Shown in pieces: positions 34,665-41,992 of a stretch of 56,658 bases of DNA. A program made the position numbers and the translations under genes. Below the pieces are notes generated by a model. The model was not told the DNA's origin and searched no databases. It was given only the letters and a program-made list of their open reading frames with translations. Numbering within the stretch: position 1 is the first letter of the stretch; every line of letters starts with the position of its first letter. The DNA comes from an uncultured Bacillota bacterium (GTDB lineage Bacteria; Bacillota; Clostridia; Lachnospirales; Lachnospiraceae), in the NCBI GenBank assembly GCA_905200905.1, contig CAJKMA010000011.1, forward strand, positions 1 to 56,658, in the 5' to 3' direction.

Positions 34665-35336
34665 GACACTCTAAAAAACACGAAAAAACTACCAAATGTT
34701 ACAAATGCGAATTGCTGGGCGCATGCCCGTAGATCCTTTGCAGATGCAGTAAAAATTGCTGATAAAAAAGATCCAAAAGCGGTAAAGCAATCCGTTGCCT
34801 ACCAAGCATGTACTCAAAAAATCGGTGAATTCTATACTATCGATACCGAATTAAAAATGCTTTCATCACAGGAACGTCTTCAAAAGCGGCAGGAGCTCAT
34901 CAAACCGTTAGTTGAGGATTTCTTTGCGTGGGTAAAAGAACAGATCGAACAATGTTCCGTTTCACCAAAGTCTAAAACGGAAGAAGGATTAAGATTTATT
35001 ATCAACCAGAAAAAGTATCTCCGAGCATTTCTTGAAGATGGCGATGTCCCGATTGATAATTCAGCATCCGAGAGATTCATACGTACTTTCTGTTTAGGAA
35101 AAAAGAATTGGATGTTTCATAATACTGCTAATGGCGCTGCAGCAAGCGCCTTAGTGTATAGCATTTCCGAAATAGCTAAGCTGAATAATCTTCGTCCGTA
35201 TTATTACTTTAAATACATACTCACAGAATTACCGAATTTCTGTGATGAACAAGGAAATATAGATTCTACAAAACTGGATGATCTGATGCCTTGGTCAGAC
35301 AAACTTCCAGAGGAATATAGAAAACAACGCCGCTAA
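34665..35336 (+). pseudogene. IS66 transposase (TnpC), C-terminal fragment
   Basis: An open frame of ~224 codons with no start of its own. NCWAHARRSFADAVK at its beginning and DGDVPIDNSASERFIRTFC, LGKKNWMFHNTANGAAASA and YSISEIAKLNNLRPYYYFKYIL further on are the IS66 C-terminal signatures, including a DNSxxER block. The N-terminal DNA-binding and first catalytic segments are absent. Translation from the internal ATG 34857 is conceivable but would not yield an active enzyme. Confidence 0.88.
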
Positions 35337-35353
35337 AAAGCGGCGTTTATTTT
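35326..35353 (+). terminator. Terminator at the end of the IS66 transposase fragment
   Basis: AACGCCGC (35326-35333) pairs perfectly with GCGGCGTT (35340-35347) across a 6-base loop, followed by TATTTT. Confidence 0.75.
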
Positions 35354-35381
35354 GACGTTAGGCGTATGGTTTGACGCTTAC

Positions 35382-35389
35382 GAGACACC
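35382..35389. repeat. Right copy of the IS66 target-site duplication
   Basis: GAGACACC directly abutting the right inverted repeat; partner of 34613-34620. Confidence 0.8.
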
Positions 35390-35503
35390 ATACAAGTGGC
35401 ATCTCTTATAACATCATGGATTATAATTACTATTTCTTAAAATTCAGTATCCAGGTTTTCGTATTTTACATAACTTCACTGTAATTACTAAATATTCTAA
35501 AGG

Positions 35504-35611
35504 ATGTATTATACTCCTGAAAATGCTGGATATCCTTCCGGAACATATGCAATTCTTATGAGAATTACACCACTTCCACCCTGTAAAAAAATCTTGCTCA
35601 TGTCCAGTTGA
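35504..35611 (+). CDS. Small ORF or gene remnant in the island
   Basis: A 35-codon frame beginning MYYTPENAGYPSGTYAILMR, with protein-like composition in an otherwise featureless 229-base gap (35390-35618). AAAGG is too close to the ATG to act as a good ribosome binding site. Product unknown; could be a fragment of a cell-surface protein. Confidence 0.2.
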   Translation: MYYTPENAGYPSGTYAILMRITPLPPCKKILLMSS

Positions 35612-35618
35612 AAATACA

Positions 35619-36161
35619 TCAATCTTCTTTATTCCAAACTTCTGTTAATTGATAGGAGTCCCATTTTTCTAATTCTTCATAAGTAGTACCAGATATCCCT
35701 TTGATATTAGATTCTGTCGATTGGCTTGGATTCATAAAAGTATTTGTCGCTGGAACATTCTCTAATTCTAGTTCTGTAGAAATAGTCTGTACTAACTTTT
35801 GTGCTGTCAATAATGTTTCTTCTTCAGACAAATTTGTAAAAGAAAACCCATATCGAAGCAATTGAGCATTTTTTGTTTCATCAGTAAATTCTAGCCAAGG
35901 ATAGTATTTTTTATCATCGAAATAAAATTCTTTTTCAACTCTATATAGTAATGGAATTTGAACTTCTAAATCTTCTTCCGATAATTCCAAAATCTGCATA
36001 AGATTTTTTTTTGATTCATTCAAATATGAACAAATACGTTCAAATTCCTCATGATTAGCTTCGTGACTATTCTGAGTTTTAGATGATACATTACACCCAT
36101 ATTGAAAGCACACACTCACCACGATTATTAAAAAAATATATACTTTAAAATTTTTTTTCAT
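35619..36161 (-). CDS. Island-encoded putative lipoprotein
   Basis: A 180-residue secreted lipoprotein. MKKNFKVYIFLIIVVSVCF is a signal peptide and FQYGC (Cys ~23) a usable lipobox. The mature part is acidic and soluble, with alternating aromatic strands (EKEFYFDDKKYYPWLEF). Family not recognised. The 157-codon gene upstream ends 23 bases before this ATG, so the two form a pair. The ribosome binding site is poor; upstream in-frame starts inside the previous gene are possible. Confidence 0.6.
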   Translation of the reverse strand: MKKNFKVYIFLIIVVSVCFQYGCNVSSKTQNSHEANHEEFERICSYLNESKKNLMQILELSEEDLEVQIPLLYRVEKEFYFDDKKYYPWLEFTDETKNAQLLRYGFSFTNLSEEETLLTAQKLVQTISTELELENVPATNTFMNPSQSTESNIKGISGTTYEELEKWDSYQLTEVWNKED

Positions 36162-36183
36162 ACTATGAATTTTCTTATTCAAA

Positions 36184-36657
36184 CTAGCCAATAACACCCC
36201 CATTATATATAATAGTAGCTCCCTCTGTTATTCCATTGCTCAAGCTGAAATTTACTTCATATAAATTCCCCGCATAAAGACCTGTTGATTGAATAACTGC
36301 ATCAGTTCTATTGAAATTGCAATGTTGAACAGATATCACACCGATAGATGGATTAGGTACAGAAATATTGGTACGTAGTACATATCCACTTTGAATTACA
36401 TTATTGGAAGTAGCTTTATCTACCAGTACACCTCCGCTCTGATAAGTTCCCCATATTCTAGTACATTTACTTCCAGATTTATTACTTACAAGAGATAATT
36501 CACATGCATTTGGAGTAAAGTAACAAGTTAATAGCCCATACTGATATATCTTATATCGAATTGTTCCATTCAATACAACGTTTGCTCTTGAATATTTCGC
36601 ACTAACGTCATGCAACCATGAACTATCTGGAGATACCGGAATAACACCTATGTCCAC
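36184..36657 (-). CDS. Island ORF of unknown function, perhaps N-terminally truncated
   Basis: A 157-residue frame rich in beta-strand patterns, Asn, Ser and Tyr (KYSRANVVLNGTIRYKIYQY; SIGVISVQHCNFNRTDAVIQ), like the C-terminal part of a secreted protein. There is no signal peptide, and the GTG start at 36657, only 15 bases from attR, lacks a ribosome binding site. A stop codon in frame lies at the att site. Either the 5' end was lost or the gene is dead. It may work with the lipoprotein that follows. Confidence 0.45.
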   Translation of the reverse strand: MDIGVIPVSPDSSWLHDVSAKYSRANVVLNGTIRYKIYQYGLLTCYFTPNACELSLVSNKSGSKCTRIWGTYQSGGVLVDKATSNNVIQSGYVLRTNISVPNPSIGVISVQHCNFNRTDAVIQSTGLYAGNLYEVNFSLSNGITEGATIIYNGGVIG

Positions 36658-36672
36658 TCGTTTATAAAATTG

Positions 36673-36690
36673 ATGCTACATCATTGGTGA
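36673..36690. repeat. Island attachment site, miaB side (attR)
   Basis: ATGCTACATCATTGGTGA, partner of 32154-32171. It lies at the end of the abandoned mutS start; the one mismatch turns the next codon, CAG in mutS, into TAG. Confidence 0.8.
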
Positions 36691-36729
36691 AATGGATGCC
36701 ACATCCACGTCTTTTATCGTAATTCCCAT
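36676..36729 (-). pseudogene. mutS: Abandoned original 5' end of mutS
   Basis: Seventeen codons, MGITIKDVDVASISPMM, then TAG. They match the N terminus of the intact MutS (MGLTIKDIDVGALSPMM) at 12 of 17 positions. GAGGACAC precedes the ATG, and miaB ends 13 bases upstream, as expected for the ancestral miaB-mutS junction. Sequence diverges completely after the attachment repeat, where the island begins. Confidence 0.85.
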
Positions 36730-36742
36730 GTGTCCTCTTTTT

Positions 36743-38179
36743 TCATCCTATCTTTGTGCCCATATAATAAAAGCCTCTGCATTCATCCAAGCGTACCTGG
36801 CAAATCTGTCCCAGAAGAGAAACATCTCCTGGAAAATGCACCAAAAGGTTATTGGATAAACGTCCTGTCATCAAATGTGTATCCTGACTGTTCTGTTCTT
36901 CTACCAGAACTTCCTGAATAGTTCCGGTATCTCTGGAAGACATTTCCCTGCCAATTTCCTGTACCTTAGCCAAGAGACGGTCAAATCGGTCTTTTACCAC
37001 TTCTTCTGGTATCTGATTTTCCATGGCTGCTGCCGGAGTCCCTGTCCGTTTGGAATAAATAAAGGTAAATGCACTGTCATAGCGCACCTGTTCCACCACA
37101 TCCATGGTTTCCAGAAAATCTTCTTCCGTCTCTCCTGGAAATCCCACAATAATGTCTGTAGTAAGGGACATATCTGGGATAGCAGTTCTGATTTTTTTTG
37201 CCAGATTCAAATATTGTTCTTTGGTATATTTTCGGTTCATGACCTTTAAAATCTCCGTACTTCCGGACTGCAAAGGCAGGTGAAGATGTCTGCAGATTTT
37301 TTTACTGTTTTTCATTACTTCAATAAGTTCATCTGATAAATCCTTTGGATGAGAGGTCATAAAACGAATGCGTTTCAATCCCTCAATCTTTTCTATTTCC
37401 TGCAAAAGCTGTGCAAAGGTCATGGGCTCTTCCAGATTTTTTCCGTAAGAATTTACATTCTGTCCAAGGAGCATCACCTCTACCACTCCATCTGCTACCA
37501 GATGCTCAATTTCTCGAATAATATCCTTGGGATTTCTGCTTCTCTCCCTACCTCGCACATAAGGTACAATACAATAGCTACAGAAATTATTGCACCCAAA
37601 CATAATATTGACTCCAGATTTAAATGGAAACTTTCTTTGACTTGGCAAATCTTCCACGATTTTATCTGTGTCTTTCCAGATATCAATGACCATACGGTCT
37701 GAACTAAGAGCAGAAACCACCAATTCTGCAAACTTATAGATATTATGAGTTCCAAAAATCAAATTTACAAAGGAATAACTTTTTTTCAGTTTTTCCACCA
37801 CCTGGGGTTCCTGCATCATACAACCACAAAGCCCAATCATCATGTGCGGATTTTTCTTTTTCAAGCTGTGAAGATACCCCAGACGTCCGTAAACTCTTAA
37901 ATTGGCATTTTCCCGTACCGTACAGGTATTATAGATGACAAAATCCGCTTTCTCTTCCTGTGCCTCCACATATCCAATCTGTTCCAAAATCCCTGTAAGC
38001 TTCTCAGAATCTCTGGCGTTCATCTGACAGCCAAAAGTTGTGACACAAAAGGTCAAAGGCCTTCCAAGCCTCTTACTTTTCTCTGCAATCATTTTTTTTG
38101 CTTCTTCTATAAAATAATACTGACGCTCAGGCTCTTTTACCGGAGCCTGCATCATTTGTTCCATATTATAATCCTGCAT
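36743..38179 (-). CDS. miaB: tRNA-2-methylthio-N6-dimethylallyladenosine synthase
   Basis: A ~478-residue radical-SAM methylthiotransferase that converts i6A37 made by MiaA to ms2i6A37. The N-terminal UPF0004 domain binds one cluster (TTFGCQMNARDSE, plus the Cys of CTVRENA and GLCGCM). The radical-SAM motif is CNNFCSYCIVPYVRGRERS. A C-terminal TRAM domain follows. ATG 38179 is favoured over 38191, which sits right on the AAAAGG motif. It was originally contiguous with mutS; the island now separates them. Confidence 0.95.
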   Translation of the reverse strand: MQDYNMEQMMQAPVKEPERQYYFIEEAKKMIAEKSKRLGRPLTFCVTTFGCQMNARDSEKLTGILEQIGYVEAQEEKADFVIYNTCTVRENANLRVYGRLGYLHSLKKKNPHMMIGLCGCMMQEPQVVEKLKKSYSFVNLIFGTHNIYKFAELVVSALSSDRMVIDIWKDTDKIVEDLPSQRKFPFKSGVNIMFGCNNFCSYCIVPYVRGRERSRNPKDIIREIEHLVADGVVEVMLLGQNVNSYGKNLEEPMTFAQLLQEIEKIEGLKRIRFMTSHPKDLSDELIEVMKNSKKICRHLHLPLQSGSTEILKVMNRKYTKEQYLNLAKKIRTAIPDMSLTTDIIVGFPGETEEDFLETMDVVEQVRYDSAFTFIYSKRTGTPAAAMENQIPEEVVKDRFDRLLAKVQEIGREMSSRDTGTIQEVLVEEQNSQDTHLMTGRLSNNLLVHFPGDVSLLGQICQVRLDECRGFYYMGTKIG

Positions 38180-38197
38180 GTTTATGTACATCCTTTT

Positions 38198-38752
38198 CTA
38201 TTCTTGAATCACTCGTTTTTCTGTAATTACCAAATCTGGGAATACATCCGTAGCCTCAGCAGGAACTTCCTTAACAATCTGAAATTCAAAAGCCACTGCA
38301 GCTGTGGGATGTTTTCTGTGGGCTGCCAGATACCGGTCATAAAACCCCTGTCCATAACCTGCCCTGTGACGGTTTTCATCAAAAGCCACTCCAGGCACAA
38401 TTAAAAATGCCTCTTCTTCCTGTGCTTCTTCTCCCCAGGCTGGTTCCGGAATTTGAAAATATCCTGGCTTTAACTGTTCAAAGGATTCCAAATAATAATA
38501 TTTCATGGTTCCAGGTCCGGTTACCTTTGGAACAGCCACACGTTTTCCCATTCTCCATGCCTGTTCAATGATTTCCCTGGTGCTAACTTCCTTATTATAA
38601 TCCACATAAGCATACACACAGGTTGCCTCCTGAAACTGAGGAAGTGTAATGATTTTTTGATAAATTTCCCTGCTATCCTTTTCCGCCTGTTCCTGGGTTA
38701 GATTTTTACGTTTTTCAAAAATCTCTTTCCTAATGTGCTTTTTTTCTACCAT
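38198..38752 (-). CDS. 5-formyltetrahydrofolate cyclo-ligase
   Basis: A 184-residue ATP-dependent enzyme turning 5-formyl-THF into 5,10-methenyl-THF. The signature GVAFDENRHRAGYGQGFYDR (~128-147) and the N-terminal KKHIRKEIFEKRKNL are typical. ATG 38752 follows GGGAG and overlaps the DUF896 gene by 23 bases. Next to miaB and proB in an apparent operon. Confidence 0.94.
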   Translation of the reverse strand: MVEKKHIRKEIFEKRKNLTQEQAEKDSREIYQKIITLPQFQEATCVYAYVDYNKEVSTREIIEQAWRMGKRVAVPKVTGPGTMKYYYLESFEQLKPGYFQIPEPAWGEEAQEEEAFLIVPGVAFDENRHRAGYGQGFYDRYLAAHRKHPTAAVAFEFQIVKEVPAEATDVFPDLVITEKRVIQE

Positions 38753-38951
38753 ATTTTTCTCCCAAATTTACAATGGTTCCATCTTCCTGCTGAATATCAA
38801 TATTATCTAACTGCGCCTTAAGATTCATGCGTACAGAAGCAATATATTCTGCCCTCAAAACACGTTGTTCTTCCTTTTCAGATGGGGTAAGCCCTTCCTG
38901 CTTCGATTTTCTGGCCAGTTCATTAATCCTCTGAATTTTCCTTGCATCCAT
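38730..38951 (-). CDS. DUF896 (YnzC-like) protein
   Basis: A 73-residue helical protein of the DUF896/YnzC family: IQRINELARKSKQEGLTPSE then EYIASVRMNLKAQLDNI. B. subtilis members are small, partly SOS-controlled proteins without an established reaction. ATG 38951 is preceded by AAAGGAG. Confidence 0.9.
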   Translation of the reverse strand: MDARKIQRINELARKSKQEGLTPSEKEEQRVLRAEYIASVRMNLKAQLDNIDIQQEDGTIVNLGEKYGRKKAH

Positions 38952-38976
38952 AATATGCCCTACTCCTTTTCTATCT

Positions 38977-39819
38977 TTATAAATTCTCAAACATCTTTTG
39001 TAAAGCAGACTCGTCTTTCTCTCCTGCCAAAAACAGAGTTCCATGATTTCTGCCCTGCATAATTTTATGTACTACATGGAAATCTGCACCGTTTGCGATC
39101 ACCATATCAGCCCCTGCGCTGCCTGCAATTTTTGCAGCAGAGAGCTTGGTTGCCATTCCTCCGGTTCCCACCTTACTTCCTGTGGTACCTTTTCCCATCT
39201 CCATAAGATGTGTATCCAAATGCTCCACTAAATCAATAAATCTGGCATTGGGATTCACATGAGGGTCATCCGTAAAAAGCCCGTCTATGTCTGAAAGCAG
39301 CACCAGTAAATCTGCATCCACTAAAGCCGCTACCAAAGCAGATAAGGTATCATTATCTCCAAATTCGATTTCATCTGTGGAAACCGTATCATTTTCATTT
39401 ACCACTGGAATGGCACCCATTTCCAGCAGGCTATAAAAGGTATTTTTTGCATTTTTCCTACTTACATCATCCATCATGGTATATTTGGTCATCAAAACCT
39501 GGGCTGCGGTCTGACCATATTCAGCAAACAATTTCTGATAAATCATCATGAGCCTAGCCTGTCCGATGGCCGCACAGGCCTGTTTCTCAGAAAGTTTAGA
39601 TGACTTGTGTGCAATTCCCATAGCAGCCCGTCCCACTGCAATGGCACCAGAGGAAACCAGAATCACATCCTTTCCCTGGTTGTGTAAGTCGGACAGCTCT
39701 CTCACTAAAATTTCCAGTTTTGTAAGGTCTAGCTTTCCCGTCTCTGCATGAGTCAGAGAAGAAGATCCAATTTTAATAACTACCCTTTTTTTATCTTTCA
39801 GTTTTTCCCTTATTTTCAT
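38977..39819 (-). CDS. proB: Glutamate 5-kinase
   Basis: A 280-residue amino-acid kinase making glutamyl-5-phosphate for proline synthesis. VVIKIGSSSLT (~13-23), LVSSGAIAVGRAAMG, NENDTVSTDEIEFGDND (~140-156) and GTGGMATKLSAAKIA (~216) define ATP and glutamate sites. It lacks the C-terminal PUA domain of the E. coli enzyme (367 residues), as do many clostridial versions. proA does not follow, which is unusual. Confidence 0.94.
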   Translation of the reverse strand: MKIREKLKDKKRVVIKIGSSSLTHAETGKLDLTKLEILVRELSDLHNQGKDVILVSSGAIAVGRAAMGIAHKSSKLSEKQACAAIGQARLMMIYQKLFAEYGQTAAQVLMTKYTMMDDVSRKNAKNTFYSLLEMGAIPVVNENDTVSTDEIEFGDNDTLSALVAALVDADLLVLLSDIDGLFTDDPHVNPNARFIDLVEHLDTHLMEMGKGTTGSKVGTGGMATKLSAAKIAGSAGADMVIANGADFHVVHKIMQGRNHGTLFLAGEKDESALQKMFENL

Positions 39820-39907
39820 TTATGTGTACCTCTTTGGATTCATTTCATATTTTTTTATATTACACTATTTTTTTCTGTTCGTCCAGATACAGACCAGAAA
39901 AATCCAA

Positions 39908-40384
39908 CTAGCTGGAATAATTCTCTAAAAAACTATACAGAGCATCCAGACTCTCAACAGGCTTTCCCAACAAGACTTGGGACTGCATCTGCGATGGAAG
40001 AGCTTCCAAAGGAATATCCGTATACTCATATACCTGTTCTTTTCCCTTCTGGTACACAACTACATAACCATCTTCCACCTGCAAAACAAACCCTTCCTCC
40101 TGCTTCTTGTTTTCCTCTGTCTGACGAAATACAACATGATCTGCCCCATAGGCAGAAATTCGGTAGGACTGCTGTGTCCACTGCCCCTTTTCATATCGCT
40201 CAAAAATAAAATTTTGCCCTCTCATATTGGCCAGGGCCGATACCTCCTGTTGTGCCTTTGCTGTATTTGTTTCCAGAATGTTGATCCGTTCTTTCATCTC
40301 CGTCACCTGATAGCTTAAAAAAAATCCGGAACAAAGAAACAGCACTACAAGAAAAAGGCCGATACTATAAATAACTCTTTTCAT
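39908..40384 (-). CDS. BofC-like membrane-anchored protein
   Basis: A 158-residue protein with one N-terminal transmembrane helix (~5-25) and a short coiled stretch. A C-terminal domain follows in which DGYVVVYQKGKEQVYEYTDI is followed by LPSQMQSQVLLGKPVESLDA and LYSFLENYSS. This pattern resembles the BofC C-terminal domain, part of intercompartmental control in sporulation. Assignment rests on pattern memory only. It precedes proB and follows the yqfC-yqfD-phoH-ybeY block. Confidence 0.65.
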   Translation of the reverse strand: MKRVIYSIGLFLVVLFLCSGFFLSYQVTEMKERINILETNTAKAQQEVSALANMRGQNFIFERYEKGQWTQQSYRISAYGADHVVFRQTEENKKQEEGFVLQVEDGYVVVYQKGKEQVYEYTDIPLEALPSQMQSQVLLGKPVESLDALYSFLENYSS

Positions 40385-40446
40385 GGAGTTTCTCCTTTCT
40401 CTGAATTACTTATAGTATCGACGTATTTTTCTCCTTTATGCAGCAC

Positions 40447-40941
40447 TTATCTGGTAATTCCCAGATTTTCCAAAATTTTTGCCTGTTTTCCCTCCATAAC
40501 TTCTGCTTCCTCTGGGGTCATATGATCATACCCCATAAGATGCAGCATACTGTGGGCAATTAAAAAACCAAACTCCCGTACTTCTCCATGTCCATAGCTT
40601 ACTGCCTGCTCCTGCATTCTTGGAATACAAATCATAATATCTCCCAACATCAGTTCTCCTGTATCTGGATGAAAGCAGGAATCATCCTCCTCTGCATAAG
40701 AAAAATCCCCAGGCGTATCATATTCCAGCATTGGAAAGGAAAGCACATCTGTCACCTGATCTATGTCTCGAAATTCCCGATTTGCAGCCTGAATCTCCTC
40801 TTCTCCTGTAAGTACTAAATTAATTTCCGTCTCATAAGGACATCCCTCAAACTCCAAAGCTTCCTCTGCTACCTGTTTTGCCAATGCTTCGTAATCAAAT
40901 TCCAGAGGTTTTTCATATTCCAATTCAATATTGAATGTCAT
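40447..40941 (-). CDS. ybeY: Endoribonuclease YbeY (rRNA maturation)
   Basis: A 164-residue metal-dependent RNase for 16S rRNA maturation and ribosome quality control. The zinc motif HSMLHLMGYDH (~131-141) and the LGDIMICIP strand (~98) are intact. AAGGAG precedes ATG 40941, ten bases after phoH, the usual pairing. Confidence 0.95.
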   Translation of the reverse strand: MTFNIELEYEKPLEFDYEALAKQVAEEALEFEGCPYETEINLVLTGEEEIQAANREFRDIDQVTDVLSFPMLEYDTPGDFSYAEEDDSCFHPDTGELMLGDIMICIPRMQEQAVSYGHGEVREFGFLIAHSMLHLMGYDHMTPEEAEVMEGKQAKILENLGITR

Positions 40942-40951
40942 TATAATCTCC

Positions 40952-41992
40952 TTATCTTCTTCTGTCTTTTCGATTTTGTGATTTACTATCTTTCCTGTTT
41001 AGGCGTTCTCTCTTCTCTGGTTTGTCTGGCTTTTCCTTTTTCTCATATTCATCATACGCCTGTACAATTTTCTGCACCAACGGATGACGCACCACATCTT
41101 TATTGGTAAGCTGGCAAAACGCAATGTCCTCCACTTTCTTTAAAACATGTAGGGCCACATCCAAACCTGAACGGGTTCCAGAAGGCAAATCCTTCTGGGA
41201 GAGATCTCCTGTAATAATTACTTTAGAACCAAATCCGATTCTGGTAAGGAACATCTTCATCTGGGCTGGGGTAGTATTTTGCGCCTCATCTAAAATAATA
41301 AATGCATTATCCAGGGTACGTCCCCTCATATAAGCCAAAGGCGCTACTTCAATCAATCCTTTTTCCATGTTCTTTGCAAAACTGTCTGCTCCCATGATTT
41401 CATAAAGTGCATCATAAAGAGGTCTTAAATAAGGGTCTACCTTACTTTGCAAATCTCCTGGAAGAAAGCCCAGTTTTTCCCCTGCTTCAATGGCTGGACG
41501 GGTGAGAATAATACGTCCCACCTCATCATTTTTAAAAGCAGTAATCGCCATAGCCATAGCCAGATAAGTTTTTCCAGTTCCTGCTGGTCCAATACCAAAT
41601 ACAATCATTTTCTTCCGGATTGCATCCACATATTCCTTTTGCCCCAGCGTTTTCGGTTTAATGGGTCTTCCATTTAAAGTATGACAGATACAATCCCTAT
41701 CAATTTCTGTCATCACTGAAGTTTTTTCTTCCATGGTAAGAGACAGAGCATAATTCACATGCTGCTGGTTAATTACATTTCCTCTTTTTGATAATTCCAA
41801 AAACTCTTTTAAGATCTGAACCGCCTGATCGCAGGCTGGCTTTGGTCCCAGGATTTTCAGCTGTCCATCCCTGGAAATCAATGTTACTCCCAGGGTCTTC
41901 TCTATTTTCTTTGCATGTTCGTCAAACTGACCGAACACATTTCTCTCATGTTCTGCAGGCAATTCCATCTTTTCTTCACAAATATTACTCAT
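40952..41992 (-). CDS. phoH: PhoH family ATPase
   Basis: A 346-residue cytoplasmic ATPase/predicted RNA helicase, PhoH/YqfN type. Walker A GPAGTGKTYLAMAMA (~136-150), Walker B AFIILDEAQNT (~231), and GDLSQKDLP sensor region are present. The C-terminal tail is a charged Lys/Arg/Asp-rich extension, possibly RNA-binding. It overlaps yqfD by eight bases and is coupled to ybeY. Confidence 0.94.
   Translation of the reverse strand: MSNICEEKMELPAEHERNVFGQFDEHAKKIEKTLGVTLISRDGQLKILGPKPACDQAVQILKEFLELSKRGNVINQQHVNYALSLTMEEKTSVMTEIDRDCICHTLNGRPIKPKTLGQKEYVDAIRKKMIVFGIGPAGTGKTYLAMAMAITAFKNDEVGRIILTRPAIEAGEKLGFLPGDLQSKVDPYLRPLYDALYEIMGADSFAKNMEKGLIEVAPLAYMRGRTLDNAFIILDEAQNTTPAQMKMFLTRIGFGSKVIITGDLSQKDLPSGTRSGLDVALHVLKKVEDIAFCQLTNKDVVRHPLVQKIVQAYDEYEKKEKPDKPEKRERLNRKDSKSQNRKDRRR

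Larger units (their letters stand above)
34621..35381 (+). mobile_element. Internally deleted IS66-family element with intact ends
   Basis: A 761-bp element. The left end GTAAACATCAAATCACTCGCC and the inverse of the right end, GTAAGCGTCAAACCATACGCC, agree at 16 of 21 positions and show the IS66 GTAAGCG-type tip. An 8-bp duplication flanks it. Inside are only ~44 bases of left end and the 3' third of the transposase; tnpA, tnpB and the N-terminal part of tnpC are missing from a usual ~2.5-kb IS. It either transposed in this short form with a transposase supplied in trans, or was deleted after insertion. Confidence 0.82.
32154..36690. mobile_element. Degenerate integrative island inserted in the 5' end of mutS
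   Basis: About 4.5 kb bounded by an 18-bp direct repeat. The end nearest mutS holds, in order: an element-borne mutS start, tandem 11-bp repeats, a palindrome, a frameshifted tyrosine integrase and a small excisionase-like gene. Then come short unrecognised ORFs, an internally deleted IS66 element, a lipoprotein gene and a 157-codon ORF. No replication, relaxase or phage structural genes are present, so it is a small or decayed integrative element. Base composition is more AT-rich than the flanking operons. In its absence miaB and mutS would be 13 bases apart. Confidence 0.82.

Noticed and set aside
34663..34670. A third GAGACAC-type octamer inside the IS66 element
   Set aside because: It ends in T, not C, and does not abut an inverted repeat; treated as coincidence or a deletion scar rather than a target duplication.
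38977..39819. proB thought to be truncated
   Set aside because: Only the PUA domain is absent; the kinase domain is complete and short forms are common in this lineage.
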